Both the position numbers and the translations under genes were made by a program. Below are positions 16,127-24,056 of a stretch of 64,000 nucleotides of DNA, one piece after another. Every line of letters begins with the position of its first letter. Within the stretch, counting starts at the first letter, position 1. Below the pieces are notes generated by a model. It did not search any database. It was not told where the DNA came from and worked only from the letters and a program-made list of their open reading frames with translations. The DNA lies in assembly GCF_003751265.1 (NCBI RefSeq), contig NZ_RJKN01000006.1, forward strand, positions 280,609-344,608, read 5' to 3'. This stretch comes from Pseudokineococcus lusitanus. Its GTDB lineage: Bacteria > Actinomycetota > Actinomycetes > Actinomycetales > Quadrisphaeraceae.

Positions 16127-17268
16127 CGGGCCACCTCCCGCAGCCGCGCCGCGATGGCCTCGGGGGTGCGGTCGTTGACCCACGCGCCCATCGCCGACTC
16201 CGAGCCGGCGAGGTACTTGAGCTTGCCGGGCGAGCGCAGGAGGGAGAACACCTGGAGGTGCAGCCGCCCGAGGTCGCGGTGCTCGCCGGTCGGCGCCTGG
16301 TGCCAGCCGGAGATGTACGGCAGGTGCTCGACCTCGGGGAAGAAGCGGTCGAGCCGGCGGACGAGGTCGAGCTGGACGTGCGCCAGCTCCTCGCGCTCGT
16401 CGTCCTCGAGCGCGGCGAGGTCGGGCACGTCGCGGTGCGGGGCCAGGTGGACCTCGACGGGCCAGCGGGCGGCGGCGGGCACGTACGCCGTCCAGTGCTC
16501 GGCGCGCAGGACGACGCGCTCGCCCGCGCGCACCTCGGCGGCCAGGACGTCGGCGAGGAGGTTGCCCCCCGTGCGCTCCCGGTGGGCACGGGCCTCGCGC
16601 ACGAGCGCCTGCGTGCGCGGCGGCAGGTACGGGTATGCGTAGACCTGCCCGTGCGGGTGGGAGAGCGTCACCCCGATCTCGGCGCCGCGGTTCTCGAAGC
16701 AGAAGACCTGGGCGACGTCGGGCAGCGCCGACAGCTCCTCGGTGCGGTGCGCGAGGGCCCGCACGACCGTGCGGAGCCGCTCGACGCCGAGGTCGCCGAA
16801 GGACGCGGCGTGGTCGCTGGAGAAGCAGACGACCTCGGTGCGCCCGGCCGCCGGGCCGACGGGCCACAGCGGCTCGTCGTCGAGGAGGCCGGCGGGCGGG
16901 CCCACCGTGAGCTCCGCGAAGGACGGGAAGCGGTTGTCGAGGACGGCGACGTCGTAGTCGGCCGCCGGGACCTCGGAGGCGACGGCGCCGCGCCCGGTCG
17001 GGCACAGCGGGCACTCGTCGGCGGGGGGCAGGAAGGTCCGCGTCATGCGGTGCGCGGCCAGGGCCACCCAGTCGCCGGTCAGCGGGTCGCGGCGCACCTC
17101 GCCCGCGCGGCCGCGGTCGGCGGCGGTCATCGGCCGCCCGTCGGGGCGGGGCCGGCCCGCGCCCGCGCCGCCGCGGTCGTCGTAGTAGCGCAGGGTGCGG
17201 CCGTCGGCGAGCAGCTGCTCGGTGCCGGGGCCGCGCAGCGCCGAGGGCGCGGGGGCGGACGTCGTCAC
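16123..17268 (-). CDS. galT: Galactose-1-phosphate uridylyltransferase GalT
   Basis: Transfers UMP from UDP-glucose to galactose-1-phosphate. The 381-residue protein has the zinc-site CPLCP motif (near residue 85), the nucleophilic histidine triad SHPHGQVYAYP (near 190) and a C-terminal GWHQAPTGEHRDLGRLHLQ segment typical of GalT class I. Start GTG 17268 has a GGAG motif 6-9 nt upstream. It lies 89 bp downstream of the DeoR regulator gene and overlaps galK by 4 nt, so deoR-galT-galK is a likely operon. Confidence 0.96.
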   Translation of the reverse strand: MTTSAPAPSALRGPGTEQLLADGRTLRYYDDRGGAGAGRPRPDGRPMTAADRGRAGEVRRDPLTGDWVALAAHRMTRTFLPPADECPLCPTGRGAVASEVPAADYDVAVLDNRFPSFAELTVGPPAGLLDDEPLWPVGPAAGRTEVVCFSSDHAASFGDLGVERLRTVVRALAHRTEELSALPDVAQVFCFENRGAEIGVTLSHPHGQVYAYPYLPPRTQALVREARAHRERTGGNLLADVLAAEVRAGERVVLRAEHWTAYVPAAARWPVEVHLAPHRDVPDLAALEDDEREELAHVQLDLVRRLDRFFPEVEHLPYISGWHQAPTGEHRDLGRLHLQVFSLLRSPGKLKYLAGSESAMGAWVNDRTPEAIAARLREVAR

Positions 17269-17357
17269 GGGGGCTCCGGGGGTCGGGGAGGGCTGGGGTC
17301 GGGGAGGGCTCGGGAAGGGCGGGCGTCGAGGCGGTCGGGCGGTGCGGGTCGGGCGGC

Positions 17358-18149
17358 TCAGGCGTCCGCGACGACGAGCCGGCCGACGCGCGCGCCGGTC
17401 TCCTCGCGGGCCGCGCCGGGCAGCCCGTCGTCGGTGACGAGGACGTCCACGTCCTCGAGCGGGACGGCGGTGGCGAGGCCGGCGACCTGCCACTTGGAGG
17501 AGTCGGCGAGGACGACGACGCGGCGGGCGGAGCGGACCAGGGCCCGGTCGGTCTCGGCCTCCTCGAGCGTCGGCGTCGTGAGGCCGCGCACGGGGTCGAC
17601 GCCGTGGGCGCCGAGCAGCAGGACGTCGACGTGCAGGCCCTCGAGCGCCCGGACGGCGAGCGGCCCCACGAGCGCGCGGGACGGCGTGCGGCGGCCGCCG
17701 ACGAGCAGCACCTCGCGGCGCTCGTCCGGACGGCCCGGCCCGTCGCCCTCCCCGGCGAGGAGGTCGGCGACCGGGAGCGAGTTCGTCACGACGGTGAGGC
17801 CCGGCACGTCGCGCAGGAGCCCGGCCGCGAGGTGCGTCGTCGTCCCCGCGGAGACGCCGACGGCGCTGCCGGGCGGCACGAGCGCGGCGGCCGCGCGGGC
17901 GATCGCCGTCTTGGCCGCCACCGCCTGCGTCTGCTTGGCGGCGAAGCCCGGCTCGTCCGTGCTGGGCGCGCGGGGGGCCAGCGCCCCGCCGTGGACCCGG
18001 TCGACGAGCCCGCGGGCGGCGAGGTCGGCGACGTCGCGGCGCGCCGTCATCTCCGAGACGCCGAGCTCGGCGGCGAGGTCGGCCAGCCGGGCCGCGCCAC
18101 GGGCGAGCACGGCGTCGAGCACGGCACGACGGCGTTCCTCGGCGAGCAC
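17358..18149 (-). CDS. DeoR-family transcriptional regulator of the galactose operon
   Basis: A 263-residue DeoR/GlpR-type regulator. An N-terminal winged helix (EERRRAVLDAVLARGAARLADLAAELGVSEMTARRDVADLAARG, about residues 3-47) with the family's VSEMTARRDV recognition helix is followed by a DeoR sugar-phosphate sensor domain containing VGVSAGTTTHLAA and VLLLGAHGVD. Its effector is probably a galactose phosphate (inference from context). The GTG at 18149 has GGAGG 5 nt upstream; longer extensions are Arg/Pro-rich and unsupported. It is transcribed away from the alpha-galactosidase gene and likely controls both directions. Confidence 0.93.
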   Translation of the reverse strand: MLAEERRRAVLDAVLARGAARLADLAAELGVSEMTARRDVADLAARGLVDRVHGGALAPRAPSTDEPGFAAKQTQAVAAKTAIARAAAALVPPGSAVGVSAGTTTHLAAGLLRDVPGLTVVTNSLPVADLLAGEGDGPGRPDERREVLLVGGRRTPSRALVGPLAVRALEGLHVDVLLLGAHGVDPVRGLTTPTLEEAETDRALVRSARRVVVLADSSKWQVAGLATAVPLEDVDVLVTDDGLPGAAREETGARVGRLVVADA

Positions 18150-18238
18150 CGCGCCTCCGCAGGGTCCGGGGGGGGGATCAGGGGGCCGGCCACGCCGGCG
18201 TGCGCGGCGGCGTCCGGTGCCGTGCGCGTCGGTGTCTG

Positions 18239-18268
18239 AGCGTGGTGGGTCGTGTGCGGTTCTGTCAA
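18239..18268 (-). promoter_or_regulatory. Candidate promoter of deoR-galT-galK
   Basis: On the minus strand a perfect -35 hexamer TTGACA (18268-18263) is followed after 18 bp by CACGCT (18244-18239), which keeps the A2 and T6 positions of a -10 box. It lies about 90 bp before the regulator's start codon, inside the 165-bp divergent gap with the alpha-galactosidase gene. Confidence 0.45.
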
Positions 18269-18314
18269 CGCGCGGTGCAGGGCCTCGGTCGACGCCCACG
18301 GCAGGATGCGCGGC

Positions 18315-20513
18315 GTGACCGCCGCCCTACCCCGTCCGGACGACGACCCCGCTGCCCCGGACGTGCCGTCCCGGCTCGTGCACCGCCGGGCGGACGGCGT
18401 CTCGCTCGTCCTCCTCCTCGACGCCGACGGCGGCCGGCTGCCGCGCGTCGTCCACTGGGGCGCCGACCTCGGCGACCTCGCGCCCGGGGACCTCGCCGGC
18501 CTCCTCGCCGCCGTCGCGCCGACGCCGGACGAGCACCCCACCGACGTCGCCCGGGTCCCGTGCCTCGTGCCCGAGCACGCGGACGGCTGGGTCGGCCGCC
18601 CCGGCGTCGAGGGCTCGCGCGACGGGCGCGACTGGTCGCCCGTCCTGCGGGTCCGGGCCACGGCGGAGGAGGTGGCCGACGACGGCACCTACCGCCTCGT
18701 GACGACGGCCGCCGACCCCGTCGCGGGGCTCGCGCTCGAGCTCGAGCTGGAGCTGGCGCCGTCGGGCCTCCTGCGCACCCGCGCGACGCTGGCCGACGAG
18801 GCGCCGGAGGGGGAGACGCCCTTCCGCGTCGACGCGCTGCGGCTCGTCGTGCCCGTCCCGGCGACCGCCGACGAGCTGCTCGACTTCACCGGCCGGCACA
18901 CGCTGGAGCGGGTGCCCCAGCGGCAGCCCTTCACCGCGGGCCTGCACGCCCGCGAGGTGCGCTCGGGCCGTACCGGTCTCGACGGCGTCCACGTCCTCGC
19001 CGCCGGCCGGACGGGCTTCGCGAACCGCACCGGCGACGTCTGGGGCGTCCACCTGGGGTGGAGCGGCAACGCCGAGACCTACGCCGAGCGCCACCCCACC
19101 GGTGTCCGCGTCCTCGGCGCCGGCGAGCTGCTCGTCGGCGGCGAGGTCCGGCTCGGGCCCGGGCGCACGTACACCTCCCCGTGGCTGCACGCCGTCCACG
19201 GCCGGGGGCTCGACGGCCTCGCCGGTCGCTTCCACGCCTGGCTGCGCGCCCGCCCGCAGCACCCGCGCCGCCCCCGGCCGGTCACCCTCAACACGTGGGA
19301 GGCCGTCTACTTCGCCCACGACCTGCGGCGCCTCACGGCGCTCGCGGACGCCGCGGCGGAGGTCGGGGCCGAGCGGTTCGTCCTCGACGACGGCTGGTTC
19401 GGCTCACGCCGCGACGACACGAGCGGCCTCGGCGACTGGACCGTCAGCGCCGACGCCTGGCCGCAGGGCCTCGGGCCGCTCGTCGACCACGTGCGCGGCC
19501 TCGGCCTCGAGTTCGGCCTGTGGGTCGAGCCCGAGATGGTCAACCTCGACTCCGACCTCGCCCGGGCCCACCCCGAGTGGCTGCTGCGCGCGGGCGGCCG
19601 GACCGGGGCACCGGCCCGGAACCAGCACGTGCTGGACCTCGCGCAGCCCGGCGCCTTCGAGCACGTCCGGTCGCACCTCGACGCGCTGCTGCGCACGTAC
19701 GACATCGCCTACCTCAAGTGGGACCACAACCGGCTCCTCGTCGACGCCGGCTCCGGCCCGCTCGGCACGCCGGGCGTCCACGCGCAGACGGAGGCGGCGT
19801 ACCGGCTCCTCGACGTCCTCAAGGAGGCCCACCCCGGCCTCGAGGTCGAGTCGTGCGCGTCCGGCGGCGGCCGGGTCGACCTCGGCGTCCTCGCCCGCAC
19901 CGACCGGGTCTGGGCGTCGGACTGCAACGACGCCCTCGACCGGCAGGCGATCCAGCGCTGGACGCAGCTGCTCCTGCCGCCCGAGCTCGTCGGCGCCCAC
20001 GTCGGCCCGCCGCGCTCGCACACGACGGGCCGCACCCACGACCTGTCGTTCCGGGCCGGGACGGCGCTGTTCGGGCACCTGGGCGCCGAGTGGGACATCG
20101 CCTCCGCGAGCGCCGAGGAGCGGGCCGAGCTGGCGCGCTGGGTCGCCCTGCACCGGGAGCTCCGGCCGCTGCTGCACGGCGGCGTCGTCGTCAACGCCGA
20201 CGTCCCCGACCCGGCGCTGGCCGTCCACGGCGTCGTCGCCCCCGACGGCTCCGACGCCCTCTTCGCCCTCGTCGCGCTCGGCCGGCCCGTCACCGTGACG
20301 CCGGGACGCGTCGCCCTCCCGGGCCTCGCGCCCGAACGGCGCTACGCCGTGCGCCTCCAGGCCCCCGGCGACGACCCCGGCACGCGCTGGACGCCGCCGT
20401 GGTGCGCCGAGGGCGTGACGACGACGGGCGCCGCGCTGGGGACGGTCGGCCTCCAGGTCCCGCCGCTCGAGCCCGAGCACCTCGTGCTGGTGCGGGTGAC
20501 CGCGGTGGGGTGA
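18315..20513 (+). CDS. Alpha-galactosidase, glycoside hydrolase family 36
   Basis: Cytoplasmic exo-hydrolase releasing galactose from melibiose or raffinose-type sugars; no signal peptide is present. The 732-residue size and plan fit GH36: N-terminal beta-sandwich (about 1-300), TIM barrel with LDDGWFGSRRDD (near 360), LWVEPEMVN (near 405), the nucleophile Asp in YLKWDHNR (near 465), SCASGGGRVD (near 515) and the acid/base Asp in WASDCND (near 535), and a C-terminal sandwich. Start choice: GTG 18315, with CAGGAT 7 nt upstream (leaderless type); ATG 18306 adds three residues. It is divergent from deoR-galT-galK, which consumes its product. Confidence 0.95.
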   Translation: MTAALPRPDDDPAAPDVPSRLVHRRADGVSLVLLLDADGGRLPRVVHWGADLGDLAPGDLAGLLAAVAPTPDEHPTDVARVPCLVPEHADGWVGRPGVEGSRDGRDWSPVLRVRATAEEVADDGTYRLVTTAADPVAGLALELELELAPSGLLRTRATLADEAPEGETPFRVDALRLVVPVPATADELLDFTGRHTLERVPQRQPFTAGLHAREVRSGRTGLDGVHVLAAGRTGFANRTGDVWGVHLGWSGNAETYAERHPTGVRVLGAGELLVGGEVRLGPGRTYTSPWLHAVHGRGLDGLAGRFHAWLRARPQHPRRPRPVTLNTWEAVYFAHDLRRLTALADAAAEVGAERFVLDDGWFGSRRDDTSGLGDWTVSADAWPQGLGPLVDHVRGLGLEFGLWVEPEMVNLDSDLARAHPEWLLRAGGRTGAPARNQHVLDLAQPGAFEHVRSHLDALLRTYDIAYLKWDHNRLLVDAGSGPLGTPGVHAQTEAAYRLLDVLKEAHPGLEVESCASGGGRVDLGVLARTDRVWASDCNDALDRQAIQRWTQLLLPPELVGAHVGPPRSHTTGRTHDLSFRAGTALFGHLGAEWDIASASAEERAELARWVALHRELRPLLHGGVVVNADVPDPALAVHGVVAPDGSDALFALVALGRPVTVTPGRVALPGLAPERRYAVRLQAPGDDPGTRWTPPWCAEGVTTTGAALGTVGLQVPPLEPEHLVLVRVTAVG

Positions 20514-20753
20514 GAGGACGCTCGGCCGGCTCGGTCGGTCGCGTGGTGACGGCCGGGTGCGCGGGGGCGGCCGGGTGCGCTCTGGCGCTGCCTCGGCGCG
20601 CCGGGGTGCTGCCCGTGAGGGGTCGGGGCGCCGCGCCTGACGTGCCGGACGCGCACCCGGCCGCCCCCGCTCGTCGTTCCGTCACCACGGTCCTCTCTCC
20701 GCCAGGACGCACGTCGGGGAATGGGGGCGTCGCGCGTGGGTAGCGTCGTGGGC

Positions 20754-22052
20754 GTGACGACGACGGCAGGGGCGACGGCAGGGACGGCGGCGGGCGTCGA
20801 GGTGCGCGACCTCCGGCAGGAGGAGGCGACGGAGTGGGCGCGGCTGTGCTCGCGCGGCTTCCTCGAGACGAGGGCGCCCACGGAGGCGGCGGGCGACCTG
20901 CGGTGGCGCCGCACCGAGGGGCACCGGCGGCGCGTCGGCGTCGACGGCGGGCGGCTCATCGCGTCGTTCCGCTCCTACGGCGTCGACCTGCCCGTGCCCG
21001 GCGGGCACCTGCCCGCGGACGCGATCAGCTCCGTCGTCGTCGCGGCGAGCCACCGGCGGCAGGGGCTGCTGCGGCGGCTCATGACCGAGGACCTGCGGGC
21101 GGCGAAGGACCGCGGTGACGCGCTCGCCGTCCTCATCGCCAGCGAGGCGCCGATCTACGGCCGCTACGGCTTCGGGACGGCGACGACGGCGTGCCGGTGG
21201 GAGCTCGACGTCCGTGAGGCGCGCTTCCGCGGCGACCCCGTCCGGGACGGCGCCGTCGTCCTCGACCACGTCTCCGACGCCGACCTCGTCGACGTCGCCC
21301 CGCGGCTCTTCGCGCGGGTCCACGCGACGGCGGCGGGCGAGCACCCGCGCGACGGGCTCTGGTGGCCGATGGCGCTCGGGCTCGTCGAGGACCCGGACGC
21401 CGACGCCCGCGAGCAGCGGCCGGCGGTCGTGGCGAGGGAGCCGGGCGGCGACGTCGTCGGCCTCCTGCGCTACCGCGCCGGCGGGGACCTGTCCGGCGGC
21501 GACCGGCGGCGCGCGGCGCAGGTGCGCGTCCTCGACCTCCTCGCCGCGACGCCCGCGGCGACGGCGGCCCTGTGGCGGGCGGCCGCCGAGGTCGACCTCG
21601 CGGCGTCCGTCGTCGCCGACCACCGGCCGACGACCGACCCGCTCCCGCTGCTGCTCGCCGACGCGCGGGCCGCCGTCCGCAGCCACGACGCCGACTTCGT
21701 CTGGGCGCGGGTGCTCGACGTCCCCGCCGCCCTCGAGGGCCGGCGCTACGCGGCGACGGGCGGGCTCGTGCTCGAGGTCGTGGACCCCCTCGGCCTCGCG
21801 GGCGGGCGGTGGCGCCTCGACGTCACGGCCGACGACGCGGGCACCGGCGCGGCCGAGGTCACGGCGACCACCGCGGAGCCGGACGTCGTCGTGGGGGTCG
21901 ACGTCCTCGGGACCGTCGTCCTGGGCCAGGGCTCGCCCGCCCCCGCGCTCGCCGCCGGCCTCGTCGACGAGCGCACCCCGGGCGCCGCGGCGCGGCTCGG
22001 GACGCTGCTCGCGCACCCGTCGTCCGCGGTGCTCACCCGCACCTGGTTCTGA
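20754..22052 (+). CDS. Eis-like GNAT acetyltransferase
   Basis: A 432-residue protein with the three-part Eis layout: N-terminal GNAT (about 20-170, coenzyme-A motif VVAASHRRQGLLRRLM), a second GNAT-like domain and a C-terminal SCP2-like domain. The motif APIYGRYGFGTAT holds the Tyr used as general acid in M. tuberculosis Eis, and the chain ends in Phe (RTWF), the residue whose terminal carboxylate acts as base there. Eis enzymes acetylate aminoglycosides and protein lysines; whether this one does is untested. Start GTG 20754 lies 7 nt after TAGCGT; an in-frame ATG at 20721 would add 11 residues. The 240 bp before it hold nothing else I recognise. Confidence 0.88.
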   Translation: MTTTAGATAGTAAGVEVRDLRQEEATEWARLCSRGFLETRAPTEAAGDLRWRRTEGHRRRVGVDGGRLIASFRSYGVDLPVPGGHLPADAISSVVVAASHRRQGLLRRLMTEDLRAAKDRGDALAVLIASEAPIYGRYGFGTATTACRWELDVREARFRGDPVRDGAVVLDHVSDADLVDVAPRLFARVHATAAGEHPRDGLWWPMALGLVEDPDADAREQRPAVVAREPGGDVVGLLRYRAGGDLSGGDRRRAAQVRVLDLLAATPAATAALWRAAAEVDLAASVVADHRPTTDPLPLLLADARAAVRSHDADFVWARVLDVPAALEGRRYAATGGLVLEVVDPLGLAGGRWRLDVTADDAGTGAAEVTATTAEPDVVVGVDVLGTVVLGQGSPAPALAAGLVDERTPGAAARLGTLLAHPSSAVLTRTWF

Positions 22053-22074
22053 CCCCGGCGGGGACCCCGGACGC

Positions 22075-22113
22075 GACGACGCCCCCTCCCGCCGGGCGGG
22101 AGGGGGCGTCGTC
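22075..22113. terminator. Bidirectional terminator between convergent genes
   Basis: A 19-bp perfectly paired inverted repeat (22075-22093 with 22095-22113) separates the plus-strand Eis-like gene from the minus-strand permease gene. It has a single central base, so in RNA it would form about a 17-bp stem with a small loop, serving both directions. Confidence 0.9.
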
Positions 22114-22125
22114 GGACGGCGCGGG

Positions 22126-23067
22126 TCAGCCCTTGACGGACCCCGCGTTGAGCCCGGCGATGAGGTACTTCTGCGCCACGAAGGCGAAGAGGAACACCGG
22201 TGCCGTGAGCAGCAGCGAGGCGGCGCCCGCCTGCTGCAGGAGCGGCAGCGTCTGGCCGAGCTGGGTGGCGATGAAGACCGGCACCGTCGCGGCGTTGACG
22301 TCCGTGAGGATCACCGCGGTCAGGTACTCCTGGAACGCGAAGAGGAACATGAACAGCGCCGCGGTGATGATGCCCGGGCCCATGAGCGGGATGATGACGA
22401 GCCGCAGCATCGACAGCCGGGTGCAGCCGTCGAGCATGGCGGCTTCGTCGATCTCCTTGGGCACCGCCGCGAAGAAGTTGCGCAGCAACCAGATCGAGAA
22501 CGGCTGGTTGATGGCCACGAGGGCGAGCGACAGCGCCAGCGTCGTGTCGTAGATCCCCAGCGAGCGGGAGATCTCGTACATCGGCAGGACGACGGCGGTG
22601 CGCGGCAGCGCCCGGAAGACGAGCGCCGCGACGAGCAGGACGACGGACACCCAGCCCGGCGCGCGGGACAGCGCGTAGGCGGCCGGGAGCCCGATGACGA
22701 GCGCCAGCGTCGTCGAGATGACCGCCACGACGAGGGTGCTGCCGAGGTACTGGTAGAAGTTCGTCGTCTGCCAGAGGTTGACGAAGGCGTCCAGCGTCGG
22801 CGTGAAGGACCACACCGGCGGGTTGCGGAAGGCGACGCTCGTCGGCTTGATCACCGAGAACGCCGTCCAGAGGACCGGGCTCAGCATGAGGAAGCAGACG
22901 ACCGCCAGGACGACGGCGGCGACGACCTTGCGGGCCCTCGACGTCTTCGGGCCCCGGGGGACCTTGTAGACCTCCGGCGTCGCCCCGCGGCCGGCCGCGG
23001 CCGAGCCGGGGGCGTCGGTGGTGGTGACGCTCGTGGGCCGCGCGGCGGCCTCGGACGACGACGGCAT
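22126..23067 (-). CDS. Carbohydrate ABC transporter permease (MalG-like)
   Basis: Second membrane subunit of a CUT1 sugar importer. The 313-residue protein has a hydrophilic N-terminal tail of about 50 residues, then six hydrophobic segments. The EAA loop that contacts the ATPase reads EIDEAAMLDGCTRLSMLRLVIIP (around residue 215). It ends in the family-typical YLIAGLNAGSVKG. The ATG at 23067 overlaps the upstream permease stop by one base (TGATG), so the two are coupled. No ATPase gene accompanies it; such importers often use a shared MsmK-type ATPase encoded elsewhere. Confidence 0.95.
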   Translation of the reverse strand: MPSSSEAAARPTSVTTTDAPGSAAAGRGATPEVYKVPRGPKTSRARKVVAAVVLAVVCFLMLSPVLWTAFSVIKPTSVAFRNPPVWSFTPTLDAFVNLWQTTNFYQYLGSTLVVAVISTTLALVIGLPAAYALSRAPGWVSVVLLVAALVFRALPRTAVVLPMYEISRSLGIYDTTLALSLALVAINQPFSIWLLRNFFAAVPKEIDEAAMLDGCTRLSMLRLVIIPLMGPGIITAALFMFLFAFQEYLTAVILTDVNAATVPVFIATQLGQTLPLLQQAGAASLLLTAPVFLFAFVAQKYLIAGLNAGSVKG

Positions 23068-23933
23068 CAGCTGCGCCCCTCTCGTGCCGTGCTGCGGATG
23101 AAGGGCAGGAGCATGACGACGATGAGGCCGATGAGCAGCACGTTCATCGCGCTGCCGAGGCCCAGCTGCTGGCCGCCGTCGAGGAACGCCCGGTTGTAGA
23201 TGTAGAGGACGAGCGACTCGTTGCCGATCTGCACCGCCTGCGGCGACAGCGGGATGAGCTGGTCGAAGAGCCGCAGCACGTCCATGATCGAGATGAGCGT
23301 GACGAAGCCGACGACGCCGCGGATGCTCGGGGCGATGACGCTCCAGTGCGTGCGCAGCGTGCCGGCGCCGTCGACCCGGGCGGCCTCGAGCAGCTCGGCG
23401 GGCACGCTCTGCAGGCCCGCGAGGATGACGAGCATCGCGAAGGGCAGCAGCCCCCAGATGACGGCCCCGGCGACGAGGCCGCGGTTGGCCCACGTGCTCG
23501 TGAACCACAGCACCTCGGGGAGCCCGAAGAAGGCGATGACCTGGTTGACGATCCCGCCGAAGTTGCTGTTGAACAGCCAGCCGAACATCGTCCCGCCGAT
23601 GAGGCCGGGCACGACGTAGGGCACGAGCAGCAGGCCGAGGACGAGCGGCTTGACCTTGACGAGCCCGTTGACGAGCACGGCGAGGACGTAGCCGCCGACG
23701 ACGAGCACCGTGACCACGGCCACGGTGACGACGACGGTGAAGACGACGGCCGAGGCGAAGCGCGGGTCGGTGAGCGCCGAGCGGTAGTTGTCGAGGCCCA
23801 CGAAGGTCCCCGGCTGGCCGTAGCGGACCTGCTGGAAGCTCCACTGCACGGTCCGGACGAGCGGGATCACCAGCAGCCCGAACATGACGATCACGCTGGG
23901 CGCGACCAGGAACGCGTACTCACGACGACGCAC
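23067..23933 (-). CDS. Carbohydrate ABC transporter permease (MalF-like)
   Basis: First membrane subunit of the importer. The 288-residue chain has six predicted membrane helices beginning at YAFLVAPSVIVMFGLLVIPLV, and the EAA loop ELLEAARVDGAGTLRTHWSVIAP (near residue 195). It lies 123 bp downstream of the binding-protein gene, and that gap carries two very stable hairpins. It is coupled to the MalG-like gene. Confidence 0.95.
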   Translation of the reverse strand: MRRREYAFLVAPSVIVMFGLLVIPLVRTVQWSFQQVRYGQPGTFVGLDNYRSALTDPRFASAVVFTVVVTVAVVTVLVVGGYVLAVLVNGLVKVKPLVLGLLLVPYVVPGLIGGTMFGWLFNSNFGGIVNQVIAFFGLPEVLWFTSTWANRGLVAGAVIWGLLPFAMLVILAGLQSVPAELLEAARVDGAGTLRTHWSVIAPSIRGVVGFVTLISIMDVLRLFDQLIPLSPQAVQIGNESLVLYIYNRAFLDGGQQLGLGSAMNVLLIGLIVVMLLPFIRSTAREGRS

Positions 23934-23964
23934 GAGGTCTCCTCGGGGTCGGCGGCGGGCCGAC

Positions 23965-24048
23965 GTCGTCGGCGCGAGGGGGGTGCCCCTCGCGCCGACG
24001 ACCCGGCCGGGCCGCGAGCGGTGCCGGCCCCGGGTGCCCGGGGCCGGC
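23965..24048 (-). promoter_or_regulatory. Two stable intergenic hairpins between binding-protein and permease genes
   Basis: On the transcribed minus strand two hairpins follow the binding-protein stop: a perfect 12-bp stem with a 2-nt gap (24023-24034 with 24037-24048) and a perfect 17-bp stem with a 4-nt loop (23965-23981 with 23986-24002). Hairpins in this place in other binding-protein transporters partly terminate transcription and protect the upstream mRNA from 3' decay, so that binding protein is made in excess over permeases. That role is inferred here. Confidence 0.7.
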
Positions 24049-24056
24049 CGCGGGGC

